The notes below the pieces were generated by a model. It was not told the origin of the DNA and made no database searches. It saw only the letters and a list, made by a program, of their open reading frames with translations. Of a DNA stretch of 64,000 nucleotides, positions 52,814 to 62,816 are shown one piece after another; the first letter of the stretch is position 1; each line of letters starts with the position of its first letter. Made by a program: the position numbers and the translations under genes. The stretch covers positions 124,001-188,000 of the forward strand of contig CAHJWL010000005.1 of assembly GCA_903642235.1 (NCBI GenBank), read 5' to 3'. Source of the stretch: Acidobacteriaceae bacterium (lineage in GTDB: Bacteria > Acidobacteriota > Terriglobia > Terriglobales > Acidobacteriaceae).

Positions 52814-55800
52814 ATGATCCAGCCGGTCGTCCGCACGCATCCGCTCCGCCGTGTCTCCCTTACCCTTTGTCTGCTCTTCCTGCTTGGCGTCCTATCCGGG
52901 AGTGCGCAGTTCAACAGTGCCGTACAGGGTACCGTCGAAGACAACTCCGGCAGTGCCATCGCCTCGTCGACCGTGACGCTTACCAATGTCGACAATAAAG
53001 TCACGCAGACCGCCAAATCCAATGCCTCGGGCGTCTACCGCTTCTCCAGTCTTGCTCCCGGCAACTACCAGGTCGCCGGCGCGGCCCCGGGCTTCTCCTC
53101 CACCAAAACTTCCTTTACCCTCACCACCGCGGAGACCCGCGACGTGACCATCACCCTCTCTGTCGGGTCCGTATCCTCGCAGGTCGAGGTCACCGAACAA
53201 GCCCCGCTGCTTGATACCTCCGACAGCCGCAACGAGCTCACCCTTAACACCGCCGCCTTTGAGCAGCTTCCGCTCGCGGCCCGCAACCCGCTCGCGCTCA
53301 TCACGCTGGCGCCCGGTGTTACCGGCCTCGGCTCAGGATCGGCCACCAACTTCAATCCTGAAAACTCAGTCGATGCCAGTGCGAACGGTCGCGGAGCCAA
53401 CGCCAATCAGTACGTCGTCGATGGTCTCGACGTCACTAGCAGCATTCGTCCCGGCGTCGTCAATCTCACGCCGAATGCGGACACCGTGCAGGAAGCCTCG
53501 GTCCAGACCAACACCTACACCGTCGACTACGGCCGCGCCAGCTCCATCCAGACCGTCCTCACTACCAAGTCCGGCAGCGACAGCGTTCACGGCTTCGCCA
53601 GCGAGTACTACACCTACCAGGGGCTCGCTGCCCGCGGCGAATACGGCCCTCCCAAGGGCACCCGCGTAGCGCCCTACCATACCAACAATCTCTCCTTCGG
53701 CGTCGGCGGGCCCGTCATTCCGCACCACCAGTTCTTCTTCTTCGCCGGCTATGAGCCCTACCTCTCGCTCCAGTCAAACGGCACCTCCAACACCACCTTC
53801 GAAGATCCGGCCTTCGTCGCCTTCGCCAACACTGTCCAGCCCAACAGCCCGGAGGTCCAGCTCCTCAACAAGTACAAGCCCACCGGCCTGACCTTCTCGA
53901 GCGTGCAGAGCACCGCGGCGCAACTCTTCGGCGGCACCTGTGGCACACCTGCCGCCGATAACATCCCCTGCGACACCCCTGTCATTGACAACGGCAACTT
54001 CAACTCCAGCTCCTACAACAATGCCAAGCAGTACAACATCCGTCTCGACAAATACTTCAAGAAGGACAGGGTCTACGGTCTCTTCTATCGCAACACCATC
54101 AACAGCGGCGGACCGGCCGCCCGTCCGGCCTTTGCAACCTCAAACAAATACTTCGTCTTCTCCCTTCAAGGAAGCGAAACGCATACCTTCTCCCCCAACC
54201 TCCTCAATGAGGCTTACTTCGGCTACAACCGTATCGAAGGCTTTTCGCCGGCGACCGGCGACTTCACCGTTCCAACCGTGAGTGTCACCGCACTCGGCAC
54301 CGGCTTCGGGGCAGGCTTCGCCCTCGGCGACTTTATCCAGCACAGCTATCACTGGCGCGATGTGCTCACCTATGTGCACGGTTCGCACTCGATCAAGGCC
54401 GGCTACGAAGGCTTCCACGGAGACGACATCGCGCTCTTTGCCGCCGCCTACTCGCAGCCGAGCTTTCAGTTCAACAGCCTGATCGATCTCATCAACAACA
54501 ACCCCTACACGGAAGGCAATCTCTCCTACGATCCTCTTACCGGCAAGCCCAAAGCCAACAACTACGGCTACGCCCAGACCACAGGGGGCGCCTTCGTCGA
54601 AGACACCTGGAAGGCCTCGAAGAAGCTCACCGTCAACTACGGCGTTCGCTACGATAACTTCGGCAATGCCTACCCGTCGCTCGCCGGCACCGGCTTGTCC
54701 AATCTTCATCTCGGCAGCGGCTCCAGCTTCGCCGAGCAGGTCGCTAACGCGAAACTCACGCCTCAGAGCCACGTCTTTCCGGGCGATCTCAACTACGTCT
54801 TCAGCCCCCGCGGCGGCTTCGCGTTTTCGCCGTCCGAGAGCAGCAAACTCCTTGTGCATGGCGGCATCGGCCTCTTCCACGACTACTTCACCCTCGGGAA
54901 CTCCGAGAATGGCCTCAGCGGCAATCCTCCAGGCTTCGCCCGTCCCACCTTCAAGAACGACGGCTCCACCGCCGCGCCCATCTTCGGCTTCGGCACCCAG
55001 AACTCATTCCCGCTCGGCTTCCCCTACCCCGCCTTCCAGGGCCAGCCGCTGGATGCGAAGGGCGGCATCGCAGGCGCGCAGATCGGCATATCGGGTGTGG
55101 ACTCAAACCTGAAGAGTCCCTTCACTCTCAACTTCAACATCGCCGTCGACCGCCAGATCACGCCCGGCTTCGTCGCCAGTATCGGCTACGTCGGCTCGCA
55201 CTCCGGCAATCTCATCGCCGCCGGCGGGAACACCATGAATACCTCGTACGGAAACGACGTGAACGCCTTTGCCGGAGATCTGATTCAGCACATCAACTGC
55301 GCCATCACCACAGATCCCATCACAGGGCTCAAAACAAGCTCTTGCACCGGAGTCCAGACCCGGGTCAACACCAGCTTCGGCAATATCAACTACGCGTACA
55401 ACACCTCGGTCGCCAACTACCACGGCCTGATCGCGTCCGGTCGCGGTCGCTTCACCCGGCGTGGCTTCGTTACCGCCTCCTACACCTACGGGCACGCGCT
55501 CGATAACTGGCAGAACTACCCAATTGGCTCCCCCATCAGCCAGTTCTACGCAAGCTCTCCCTACGACGTGCGCCAGCGCCTCTCGGTCGGTGCCTCGTAC
55601 GAGCTTCCCGGCAGCCAGATCGGCAACAGCCTCGAACGCCGCATCCTCGGCGGCTGGACCGTGGCAGGGATTTCGGTCCTTCAAACGGGCACTCCCTTCA
55701 CAGTCTCGACCGGCGCAGCCTTTCATGCGCAGCTCATCAACCCCAATCTTCCGTCTACGGCCGCCAACCTGCAGTTCGCACCTGGCAGCGGAGACTTCAA

Positions 55801-56212
55801 CGCCGATGGGGACAACAATGACTACCCAAACGTGACCTCCTACAGGCAGAGTCATCACCGTGCCGACTACCGTACCGGCCATGGCATCTTCGCTTCGTGC
55901 TCGGGCGGCATTCTGCCCTGCGGCAACTTCGTTCTACCGACAATCGGAACTCTCGGCAACGAGCGGCCAAACCAGTTCCGCGGTCCCGGTTACGCTAATT
56001 ACGATTTCACTCTTAAGAAAGTGACTAGCATCAAAGAGCGCGTAAACCTTGAACTGCGTCTCGACGCTTTCAACGCCTTCAACCGCGTCAACTATCTCTC
56101 GGCCGGAGTCAACAACGGGATCGACACCAACCTTCAGGATGGCGGCTTCGGCCAGAGTGCCGGAACGAATCCACCCCGCAACATGCTTCTCGGCGCTCGC
56201 ATTAACTTCTAA
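52814..56212 (+). CDS. Oar-like TonB-dependent outer-membrane receptor
   Basis: A 1132-residue receptor for uptake of a large substrate, typically glycans in this group. Signal peptide LTLCLLFLLGVLSGSAQ, then a carboxypeptidase-regulatory-like domain (VQGTVEDNSGSAIASSTVTL, GVYRFSSLAPGNYQV), a plug region (VVDGLDVTSSIRPGVVNL, VDYGRASSIQTVLTTKSGSD), and a long beta-barrel (many FG/NY-rich strands, DKYFKKDRVYGLFYRN; RVNLELRLDAFNAFNRVNY) ending in a terminal Phe after GARI. I use ATG 52814 (GAGG a few nt upstream); a TTG at 52799 also has a usable frame. No classical TonB box is obvious. It diverges from the sugar-sensor operon, 243 bp apart. Confidence 0.92.
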   Translation: MIQPVVRTHPLRRVSLTLCLLFLLGVLSGSAQFNSAVQGTVEDNSGSAIASSTVTLTNVDNKVTQTAKSNASGVYRFSSLAPGNYQVAGAAPGFSSTKTSFTLTTAETRDVTITLSVGSVSSQVEVTEQAPLLDTSDSRNELTLNTAAFEQLPLAARNPLALITLAPGVTGLGSGSATNFNPENSVDASANGRGANANQYVVDGLDVTSSIRPGVVNLTPNADTVQEASVQTNTYTVDYGRASSIQTVLTTKSGSDSVHGFASEYYTYQGLAARGEYGPPKGTRVAPYHTNNLSFGVGGPVIPHHQFFFFAGYEPYLSLQSNGTSNTTFEDPAFVAFANTVQPNSPEVQLLNKYKPTGLTFSSVQSTAAQLFGGTCGTPAADNIPCDTPVIDNGNFNSSSYNNAKQYNIRLDKYFKKDRVYGLFYRNTINSGGPAARPAFATSNKYFVFSLQGSETHTFSPNLLNEAYFGYNRIEGFSPATGDFTVPTVSVTALGTGFGAGFALGDFIQHSYHWRDVLTYVHGSHSIKAGYEGFHGDDIALFAAAYSQPSFQFNSLIDLINNNPYTEGNLSYDPLTGKPKANNYGYAQTTGGAFVEDTWKASKKLTVNYGVRYDNFGNAYPSLAGTGLSNLHLGSGSSFAEQVANAKLTPQSHVFPGDLNYVFSPRGGFAFSPSESSKLLVHGGIGLFHDYFTLGNSENGLSGNPPGFARPTFKNDGSTAAPIFGFGTQNSFPLGFPYPAFQGQPLDAKGGIAGAQIGISGVDSNLKSPFTLNFNIAVDRQITPGFVASIGYVGSHSGNLIAAGGNTMNTSYGNDVNAFAGDLIQHINCAITTDPITGLKTSSCTGVQTRVNTSFGNINYAYNTSVANYHGLIASGRGRFTRRGFVTASYTYGHALDNWQNYPIGSPISQFYASSPYDVRQRLSVGASYELPGSQIGNSLERRILGGWTVAGISVLQTGTPFTVSTGAAFHAQLINPNLPSTAANLQFAPGSGDFNADGDNNDYPNVTSYRQSHHRADYRTGHGIFASCSGGILPCGNFVLPTIGTLGNERPNQFRGPGYANYDFTLKKVTSIKERVNLELRLDAFNAFNRVNYLSAGVNNGIDTNLQDGGFGQSAGTNPPRNMLLGARINF

Positions 56213-56222
56213 ATCGCACAGC

Positions 56223-56269
56223 GACGCTGGATCCTCTACCCCCCTTCGGCGAACCGGGTATCCAGCGTC
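56223..56269 (+). terminator. Stem-loop after the TonB receptor gene
   Basis: GACGCTGGAT (56223-56232) pairs perfectly with ATCCAGCGTC (56260-56269), with a partly self-paired 27-nt loop and the moderately U-rich ATTCCTCTT after it. It begins 10 nt past the stop codon, so it is a good terminator candidate. Confidence 0.6.
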
Positions 56270-56532
56270 ATTCCTCTTGCCCGCATGGTCTTAGGCGTAG
56301 TGGCGTAACGCCGTCGGGGCGCTGGCTATACTGAGAGCAAACCTCATGGGAACACCAGTTCAAGTTGTCATCCCGGAGCAGGAGTTCCACCTTTCATCTC
56401 CGTCCACAAGGACGGCTTTGCCCTTTGCATTCATTCCAACGGAGTGCTTTTATCTTTGTGGTGCCCCGTACAAACGGCTTTACCCCTCACGGTCGAGCTG
56501 TCCGGACGCGGATGTAACAGGGAGGGTAGACT
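56270..56532. other. Intergenic region between receptor and TPR gene
   Basis: About 260 bp. I see no gene in it. With the terminator upstream it makes an independent TPR promoter likely. A strong GGAGG at 56521-56525 lies near its end, before a TTG codon. Confidence 0.5.
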
Positions 56533-58182
56533 TTGCCTGTAAGTGCTTTCCTTATAAGACTTTGCTTTCCGCAGGCGCCCTATGTGATGCAAAAGCTTGA
56601 CTTAGGACCAAAGTACCGGGGGGTGGGGTGGGGTCGTCTGGTCGTGACCACGAGAGTGCTCCATCCGAGGAGCCGGTGCCCGGGCCGTCGTGCTCGCTCC
56701 CTGAAGCTCCGTCCGTACCCGCTGCTGACTTCCATGGCGGCCATGCTGATCTGCCTCGCTACTTCGGTCGCCAGCCTCGGCGCGCAGGCAGCAAGCCCCG
56801 GCCAGGCAGACATCGTCACCGCCCTGCGCAACGGAGACGCGCAGGGTGCGCTCGCACGGACACAGACCGCTCTCCGACATACCCCCCGCGACTGCAGTCT
56901 GCTCTCGCTCGAGGCCATTGCCTTCACCGGCCTCCACCAGCAGCCGCCGGCTCTCTCCGCCTTCAAGAAAGCCCTTACCATCTGCCCGTCCTACCTGCCG
57001 GCCCTCATAGGAGCCGCCCAGATCCAATACGCCCAGGCACCCCCTTCCGCCATCCCGCTCCTCACCCGCATCCTCCGCCTGCAGCCTGAAAACGCCGCCG
57101 TCCACGGCATGCTTGCGACCGCCCTGCGAAGTCAGGGCATGTGCACCGAGGCTCTCCCGCACTACCAAGCCAGCACCACCCTCTTCCCCAGCCGGCCCGA
57201 TCTCCAACAGGGCTACGGCTCCTGTCTTGCCTCGTCCGGCGATCCTCGGTCGGCTCTCGCGCAGTACCTTAGCCTTCTCGCCGCCCGTCCCAACGACAGC
57301 ATCCGCTACGACGTCGCCGTGCTGCAATGGAAGTCCCACGCCAACGAGGAGGCACTCTCAACCCTGGCTCCGCTGCTCGGAGAGCCCGCCCAAAGCTCTC
57401 CCCTGAGCCTGGCCTCCAGAATCCATGAAGACCAGGGCGAGACGCCTCAGGCCGTCGATCTCCTACGCCGTGCAATCCTAGCCGCCCCCTCCGAGCCCGC
57501 AAACTACCTCGACTTCGCCACGATCGCCTTCAACCACAAATCCTTTCAAGTCGGTATCGACATGCTCAACGCCGGTCTGAAGCAACTGCCAAACGCCGCA
57601 AGCCTGTACGTCGCACGCGGTGTCCTCGAGGTTCAGGTTTCGAACAGCCAGCTCGCCGTCGCGGACTTCGGCAAAGCGCATGCCCTTGATCCGAAGTTGT
57701 CCTTTGCCGCGGATGCGATCGGCATCATGCACAGTCAACAGCATGAGAGCGGCGACTCTTTGTCTCTCTTCACGGCAGAAGCCAGACAGTCTCCGAACGA
57801 CCCACTGCTGCAGTATCTGCTTGCTGAGGAGCTGTCAAACACATCCGCGGGCGATCCGGCGGCCAACCTCAACGCCGCCATTGCCGCCGCCGTCCGAGCC
57901 GTCTCCGTCGACCCGCAGTACAAAGCGGCGCACGATCTGCTCGCTGTCCTTTACATTCGCGCTGGCAAGCCGGAGCTCGCGATCCAGCAGGCGGAACTGG
58001 CTCTAACACAGGATCCGAACGATCAGGACGCACTCTACCAGGAGATGCTGGCGTGCAGAGCCTCCGGACAGAGGGAAAAGGTACAAGCGCTGACGGCACG
58101 CTTCAACGAGGCCCGGCGAGCGAACGAGCAGCGACAGCAGAGCACCGACCGCTACCGCTTGCAGGATGAAGTCGCGCAGTAG
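56533..58182 (+). CDS. Exported TPR-repeat protein
   Basis: Up to 549 residues, mostly tetratricopeptide-type helix pairs (PRDCSLLSLEAIAFTGLHQQ, PENAAVHGMLATALRSQGMC, ASLYVARGVLEVQVSNSQLA, AHDLLAVLYIRAGKPELAIQ), so a protein-binding scaffold in the periplasm. The start is uncertain. TTG 56533 has GGAGG 7 nt upstream, but the first 60 residues look non-native; the signal-like stretch MAAMLICLATSVASLGAQA begins at residue 68, and GTG 56644 or 56656 are other starts. TPR proteins commonly follow TonB receptors of this type in acidobacteria, suggesting a linked job. A G-rich run crosses the leader part. Confidence 0.75.
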   Translation: MPVSAFLIRLCFPQAPYVMQKLDLGPKYRGVGWGRLVVTTRVLHPRSRCPGRRARSLKLRPYPLLTSMAAMLICLATSVASLGAQAASPGQADIVTALRNGDAQGALARTQTALRHTPRDCSLLSLEAIAFTGLHQQPPALSAFKKALTICPSYLPALIGAAQIQYAQAPPSAIPLLTRILRLQPENAAVHGMLATALRSQGMCTEALPHYQASTTLFPSRPDLQQGYGSCLASSGDPRSALAQYLSLLAARPNDSIRYDVAVLQWKSHANEEALSTLAPLLGEPAQSSPLSLASRIHEDQGETPQAVDLLRRAILAAPSEPANYLDFATIAFNHKSFQVGIDMLNAGLKQLPNAASLYVARGVLEVQVSNSQLAVADFGKAHALDPKLSFAADAIGIMHSQQHESGDSLSLFTAEARQSPNDPLLQYLLAEELSNTSAGDPAANLNAAIAAAVRAVSVDPQYKAAHDLLAVLYIRAGKPELAIQQAELALTQDPNDQDALYQEMLACRASGQREKVQALTARFNEARRANEQRQQSTDRYRLQDEVAQ

Positions 58183-58227
58183 CCGATCGAAGACTGGCTC
58201 TAACCTGGCTTGGCGCAGGAACAGAGA

Positions 58228-59679
58228 CTACGGAGTCAGATCCTCAGCACTCGATGCACTCAGCTGATGGATTGCAGACCATGTCTGCGCATAGGCGTTA
58301 AGGGCGTCGGCAGTTGACGACCGCGCACCCCGCAAGGCGTCCAGGTAGTCGATCAGCGCCAGCCCTCCATGATCAAACGCAAATCTTGCGATCGAGAGCA
58401 CATCCGAGCTCTCATCGAGGTAATGTGAACCGAATCGGTCGGAGAGCGCGCGCGCTCGTGTGTACCCCACCCAGGCTTGATCGACGTCAGAGAGGACCTG
58501 ATTACGAGTCGCGAGCTCCGTGACGCGAGCCGATCTCGCCTGGAGTACAGCAGACTCCTTGTTGCCTTGATTTCGATCAAAGATGCGTAGCGGAATATTG
58601 ACGTTGAAGCCCGCAGAATTAAAGGTTCCGGAGCGGTCGTATTCGCCCTCGATCGTTGGATCCGCCGTGCCATTCGCTATAGCCAGCCTTGATGCCGCAT
58701 CCGCGACGACAACTGCATACCGCGCCGCGGCGTAGTCAGGCCGAGTCAGAAGGGCCACCCTCACTAGATCTCCTTCCGTCACGTTGAGGACCGGGGGGAC
58801 GATCTCGCCTGTGACATCGAAGGTCTTACTTGGACTGTCGACACCCATCAAGGTTTGGAGCTGATCAGACGCCTGAAGCAGATTGATCTCGGCCGCCGCG
58901 TGGTCCGCTTCGAAGCCGCCCAGTTGCAGATCGATCCGTTCAAAGTCTAGCTTGCCCAGGTCACCTGCTCTGTAACGATCGTTCGCGATGCCGACCTCGT
59001 GCCTGTAGTCGTCAAGGTTAGCGTTGGAGAGCTCAAGAGCCGCTTTCGCTACAAGCATCTTCGTAAATGCCTGTTTGACCAGCAGCACTGTTTGCCGTGT
59101 CGTGTCTTCAAGCTGCGCTGCGGTCTGCGTCGTTGTAGCGCGCGCATCCTCCAGACGAAGCTGACGCTTCTGTCCCCGCTCAAAGAGTCTTGAAACCTGT
59201 ACTGCATAGGCATACGGATTCGAGGGATTTGAGGCAGAGAGACTCACGTTGCTGCCGACGATGCCGAGGTTCGGATTCACGCGAACGCCGGCTTGGATCT
59301 CTTGAGCACGCACGCCGCGGAGTGCCTCTGCTGCTGCCTGCAGCGTCAGGTTCTTCTCGCGCGCGATCTGCACGACCTGCTGCAGGGTGAACGCACCAGG
59401 TAGAGAGGTGGGCCGTTTGCGAGGATCTGTCGCCAGCTTAGCCGCAGCGGCATAGGCCTGCGGGCTCTGCAGAGCACTGCCCTGGTCTGGTTGTGGGACC
59501 GTGTTGCCGGGTAGCGATGCGGAACGGTTCGCAAGCTGGTCAGCTGCCAGCCTTTGCTCGGGCGTGGGCGCCGGCAACGGCGAGAGAACATTCGCAGACT
59601 GCCCAAAAATCGCCGCGGAGCAGGGTCCGAGCAGAACCGCAAGTGTGGATGTGCGCGCAAACAGGATTGATCGCCGCAT
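58228..59679 (-). CDS. CzcC-like outer-membrane efflux factor
   Basis: A 483-residue TolC-family protein of the CzcC/CusC kind. Signal peptide (FARTSTLAVLLGPCSAAIFG), then the two coiled-coil repeats: LQQVVQIAREKNLTLQAAAEAL with RVNPNLGIVGSNVSLS, and RPDYAAARYAVVVADAASRLAIANG with NVNIPLRIFDRNQGNKESAVLQ. This last phrase is characteristic of heavy-metal outer-membrane factors. The ATG shares one base with the RND pump stop (TGATG), so these genes are translated together. It converges with the TPR gene 45 bp away. Confidence 0.9.
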   Translation of the reverse strand: MRRSILFARTSTLAVLLGPCSAAIFGQSANVLSPLPAPTPEQRLAADQLANRSASLPGNTVPQPDQGSALQSPQAYAAAAKLATDPRKRPTSLPGAFTLQQVVQIAREKNLTLQAAAEALRGVRAQEIQAGVRVNPNLGIVGSNVSLSASNPSNPYAYAVQVSRLFERGQKRQLRLEDARATTTQTAAQLEDTTRQTVLLVKQAFTKMLVAKAALELSNANLDDYRHEVGIANDRYRAGDLGKLDFERIDLQLGGFEADHAAAEINLLQASDQLQTLMGVDSPSKTFDVTGEIVPPVLNVTEGDLVRVALLTRPDYAAARYAVVVADAASRLAIANGTADPTIEGEYDRSGTFNSAGFNVNIPLRIFDRNQGNKESAVLQARSARVTELATRNQVLSDVDQAWVGYTRARALSDRFGSHYLDESSDVLSIARFAFDHGGLALIDYLDALRGARSSTADALNAYAQTWSAIHQLSASSAEDLTP

Positions 59680-62600
59680 CAGTTTTCAAGCTCCATGTCG
59701 GGTTGAGGAAGAACGTCCGTGTCGCGCGCGATCCAGACGTAAAGAGTCGGCAGCAAAAACACGCTGATGAGCAGCGCGCCGACAAGTCCACCGACGATAA
59801 CGATTGCAAAGGGACGCTGTGAATCAGAACCGATGCCGTGAGAGGTTGCTGCTGGAAGCAGACCGAGCGTCGCAACCAGCATCGTCATCATGATGGGACG
59901 AAGACGAAGAACAGCGCCTTCTATCGCGGCATCTTCGATCGACCTGCCGCTCACACGCATTTGATTGATGTATTCGAGCATGATGATGCCGGTCTGTACG
60001 GAGACTCCAAAGAGTGCAAGGAAGCCGACACCGGACGAGACAGAAAAGTGTGTGCGCGTGAGGAGGAGCGCCAGCAGGCCGCCGATTGGAGCCATTGCGA
60101 GATTTGCAAGGATGAGCAGGGCCCACTTGAACGACCCGAACATACTGTAAAGAATGATGAAGATGATCATGAGGGTGATTGGAAGTACGATCAGCAGCCG
60201 CCGCGAAGAACGCTTCTGACTTTCGTACTCACCCGCCCAATCGATCTTGTACCCCGGCGGCAGAGGAACCTGTCTGGAGACCGTGCTGATCGCTTCTTCG
60301 ACTGTGGAGCCAAGGTCGCGGTCGCGCACCGAGTACTTGATTGCCACATACCGTTGCCCGTTCTCGCGATAGATCTCTTCGGCTCCGTCCTGCGTCTGCA
60401 CGCGCGTCAGTTGCGCCAGTGAGACGCGTTCTCCGGACGGCGCCAGAAGTCGGATGTTTGAGATGGCTTCGGGTGTGGCGCGGAAGGCAGGACTGTAGCG
60501 AACCGTAAGGTCATAGCGAGCCTCGCCATCGAGCACCTGCGAAACAGTGCTGCCGCCTACAGCAGATTCAATCGCGTCCTGAATATCCGCAACGTTGATG
60601 TTGAAACGCGCTGCCGCCTCGCGGTCCACGACAAAGTTCAAATTCGGCTGACCGATGACACGGAACAGCCCAAGATCGCTGATGCCGCGGATGCCAGACA
60701 TGACCTTCACGATGGCATCTGCCTTCTGCTCGAGCGTGCGCAGATCATCGCCGTAGAGCTTGACCGCAAGCTCGCCTTTCACGCCGCTAACCGCCTCTTC
60801 CACGTTGTCGGAGATGGGCTGTGAAAAGTTCCAGATAACACCGGGCGTTTTGCTGAGCTCACGATTAATCGCACCGATGAGCTCCTCTTTGTTCTCGCCG
60901 AAGACACCGCGCCAGGCAGCCTTTGGCTTCAGGTCGACGAAGTATTCCGTGTTGAAGAATCCTGTTGTATCGGTTCCGTCATCCGGTCGGCCAGTCTGGC
61001 TGATGACCTGTTTCACCTCCGGAAACGACAGCAGCACCAGACGCGCATGATTTGCAACCGTGAGGCTTTCCGTTGGACCGGTAGAGGGAGCAAGCGTACC
61101 GCGCACCCAGATTGCCCCTTCATCGAGATGGGGGAGAAACTCTGAGCCGATCACTCCGCTCATCACCAGGACGGTGGCGCTGATCAAAGCAGCGGAGGCG
61201 ACACCCACGGTTACGATGCGGTGCTCGATCGCTGCCTTTACGGCATGGCGATATCTACTGGTGAGCCAGCGCAGCAGCGGGTTTTCCCACTCCCTTGCGC
61301 CGTTACGGAAAAGAAAGCTAGCCAGCACCGGAGCCAGAAGCATGGAGAAGATGAGCGCACCCAGCAGTGCGAACGCCACCGTCCAGCTCATCGGCTTGAA
61401 CAATCGTCCTTCCACGGATTGCAGAGTGAAGATGGGGAGGTAGGCCGTGATGATGATGCCGATTGCATAGAAGACAGGCCGCTGTACCTCGTGCGCTGCC
61501 TGCCGAATCTGCTCCCGGGTCGAGATATCTTTGCGGCGCCCGTGGCTGAGATGCCGAACGATGTTTTCCACCATCACAACCGCGCCATCCACGACCATGC
61601 CGAAATCCAGCGCACCGAGCGAGAGGAGATTAGCAGGAATGTGCCGCAGATCGAGACAGATGGACGCAAAGAGCAGCGCGAATGGAATCGTGAGCGCAAC
61701 GATAAAAGCGCCGCGCAGATTGCCGAGGAAAAGAAACAGGATCACGACGACGAGGACGATGCCTTCCGTCAGGTTATGCAGCACCGTATGCGTGGTGAGA
61801 TGCAGCAGATCCGATCGGTCCAGAAACGGAACTACGTGGACACCCGGTGGCAGGACTCGGTTATTCAACTCTGTGACCTTGGCGTGAATGCCTTCGAGTG
61901 TCGCGTCCGAGTTCTGTCCTTTCTGTAGGAGAATGATTCCTTCCACCGCGTCATTGTTGTCGGCGAACCTGCCATCGAGACGGCGGATCGCACGGCCGAT
62001 CTGGCCAAGGCGGATCTTGGGTCCCTGAACAACCGACGCGACTTCGGAGAGCTTGAGAGCGGTTCCGTTCTGCGCCTTTAGAACTGTGTTCCCAATGTCA
62101 GTAGTGCTCCGAAAAAGTCCTACTTCGCGAACGTTGATCTGCTGCGAGCCCTGTTCGATAAAGCTGCCGCCGGCGTTGACGTTATTAGCCGCAACCTGTT
62201 GTTTAACCTGCGCGACAGAGAGGCCGTATGAGACAAGCTTTGCCGGATCGAGGATGATCTGATACTCACGAGTCGGGCCGCCGAAGCTCGAAACGTCAAC
62301 CACTCCGGGTACAGACCGGAAACTCTTCTCGAGTGTCCAATCCTGGAGACTCTTCAACGCCATGGTGTCGTACTTCGGGTTGGAGCTTTCGAGCGTGTAC
62401 CAGTAGATCTGTCCGACCGGACTCCAGTCCGTGCCGATCTGTGGCTGCAGATTGGCAGGAAGAGTGACTTGCGAGAGCCGTTCCAGAACCTTCTCGCGAT
62501 TCCAGTCGTTCTCACTCTCATCATCAAAGATCATCGTGACGCTCGAGAGACCGGCCAGTGACGTCGACCGGAGATGGGCCATATGCGGTATGCCTGCCAT

Positions 62601-62816
62601 GGCGATCTCAAGCGGGATGGTGACCTGCTGCTCAACCTCCTCAGCCGCCCGCCCGGGCCACTGCGTGATCACCGTTACATAGTTATTTGCCACATCCGGG
62701 TACGCCTCCACTGGAAGATTGTGAAAGGAGATGGCGCCCCAGCCAAAGAGCAGAATGGTCACGACCAGGATGATGAAGCGGTTGTTCAGTGCAAAGTCAA
62801 CGATCTGCCGGATCAT
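59679..62816 (-). CDS. Heavy-metal RND efflux pump (CzcA-like)
   Basis: Proton-driven inner-membrane pump of 1045 residues, ejecting divalent metal ions across the envelope. The family start IVDFALNNRFIILVVTILLF and the heavy-metal signature in the fourth span, DFGMVVDGAVVMVENIVRHL, place it with CzcA (Zn/Co/Cd/Ni) and not CusA (Cu/Ag), whose motif differs. Further landmarks: AYPDVANNYVTVITQWPG, SGVKGELAVKLYGDD, DREAAARFNINVADIQDAI and YSMFGSFKWALLILANLAMAP. Full length, with 12 spans expected. The start overlaps the adaptor stop (TAATG) by one base. Metal specificity is inferred from the motif only. Confidence 0.94.
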   Translation of the reverse strand: MIRQIVDFALNNRFIILVVTILLFGWGAISFHNLPVEAYPDVANNYVTVITQWPGRAAEEVEQQVTIPLEIAMAGIPHMAHLRSTSLAGLSSVTMIFDDESENDWNREKVLERLSQVTLPANLQPQIGTDWSPVGQIYWYTLESSNPKYDTMALKSLQDWTLEKSFRSVPGVVDVSSFGGPTREYQIILDPAKLVSYGLSVAQVKQQVAANNVNAGGSFIEQGSQQINVREVGLFRSTTDIGNTVLKAQNGTALKLSEVASVVQGPKIRLGQIGRAIRRLDGRFADNNDAVEGIILLQKGQNSDATLEGIHAKVTELNNRVLPPGVHVVPFLDRSDLLHLTTHTVLHNLTEGIVLVVVILFLFLGNLRGAFIVALTIPFALLFASICLDLRHIPANLLSLGALDFGMVVDGAVVMVENIVRHLSHGRRKDISTREQIRQAAHEVQRPVFYAIGIIITAYLPIFTLQSVEGRLFKPMSWTVAFALLGALIFSMLLAPVLASFLFRNGAREWENPLLRWLTSRYRHAVKAAIEHRIVTVGVASAALISATVLVMSGVIGSEFLPHLDEGAIWVRGTLAPSTGPTESLTVANHARLVLLSFPEVKQVISQTGRPDDGTDTTGFFNTEYFVDLKPKAAWRGVFGENKEELIGAINRELSKTPGVIWNFSQPISDNVEEAVSGVKGELAVKLYGDDLRTLEQKADAIVKVMSGIRGISDLGLFRVIGQPNLNFVVDREAAARFNINVADIQDAIESAVGGSTVSQVLDGEARYDLTVRYSPAFRATPEAISNIRLLAPSGERVSLAQLTRVQTQDGAEEIYRENGQRYVAIKYSVRDRDLGSTVEEAISTVSRQVPLPPGYKIDWAGEYESQKRSSRRLLIVLPITLMIIFIILYSMFGSFKWALLILANLAMAPIGGLLALLLTRTHFSVSSGVGFLALFGVSVQTGIIMLEYINQMRVSGRSIEDAAIEGAVLRLRPIMMTMLVATLGLLPAATSHGIGSDSQRPFAIVIVGGLVGALLISVFLLPTLYVWIARDTDVLPQPDMELEN

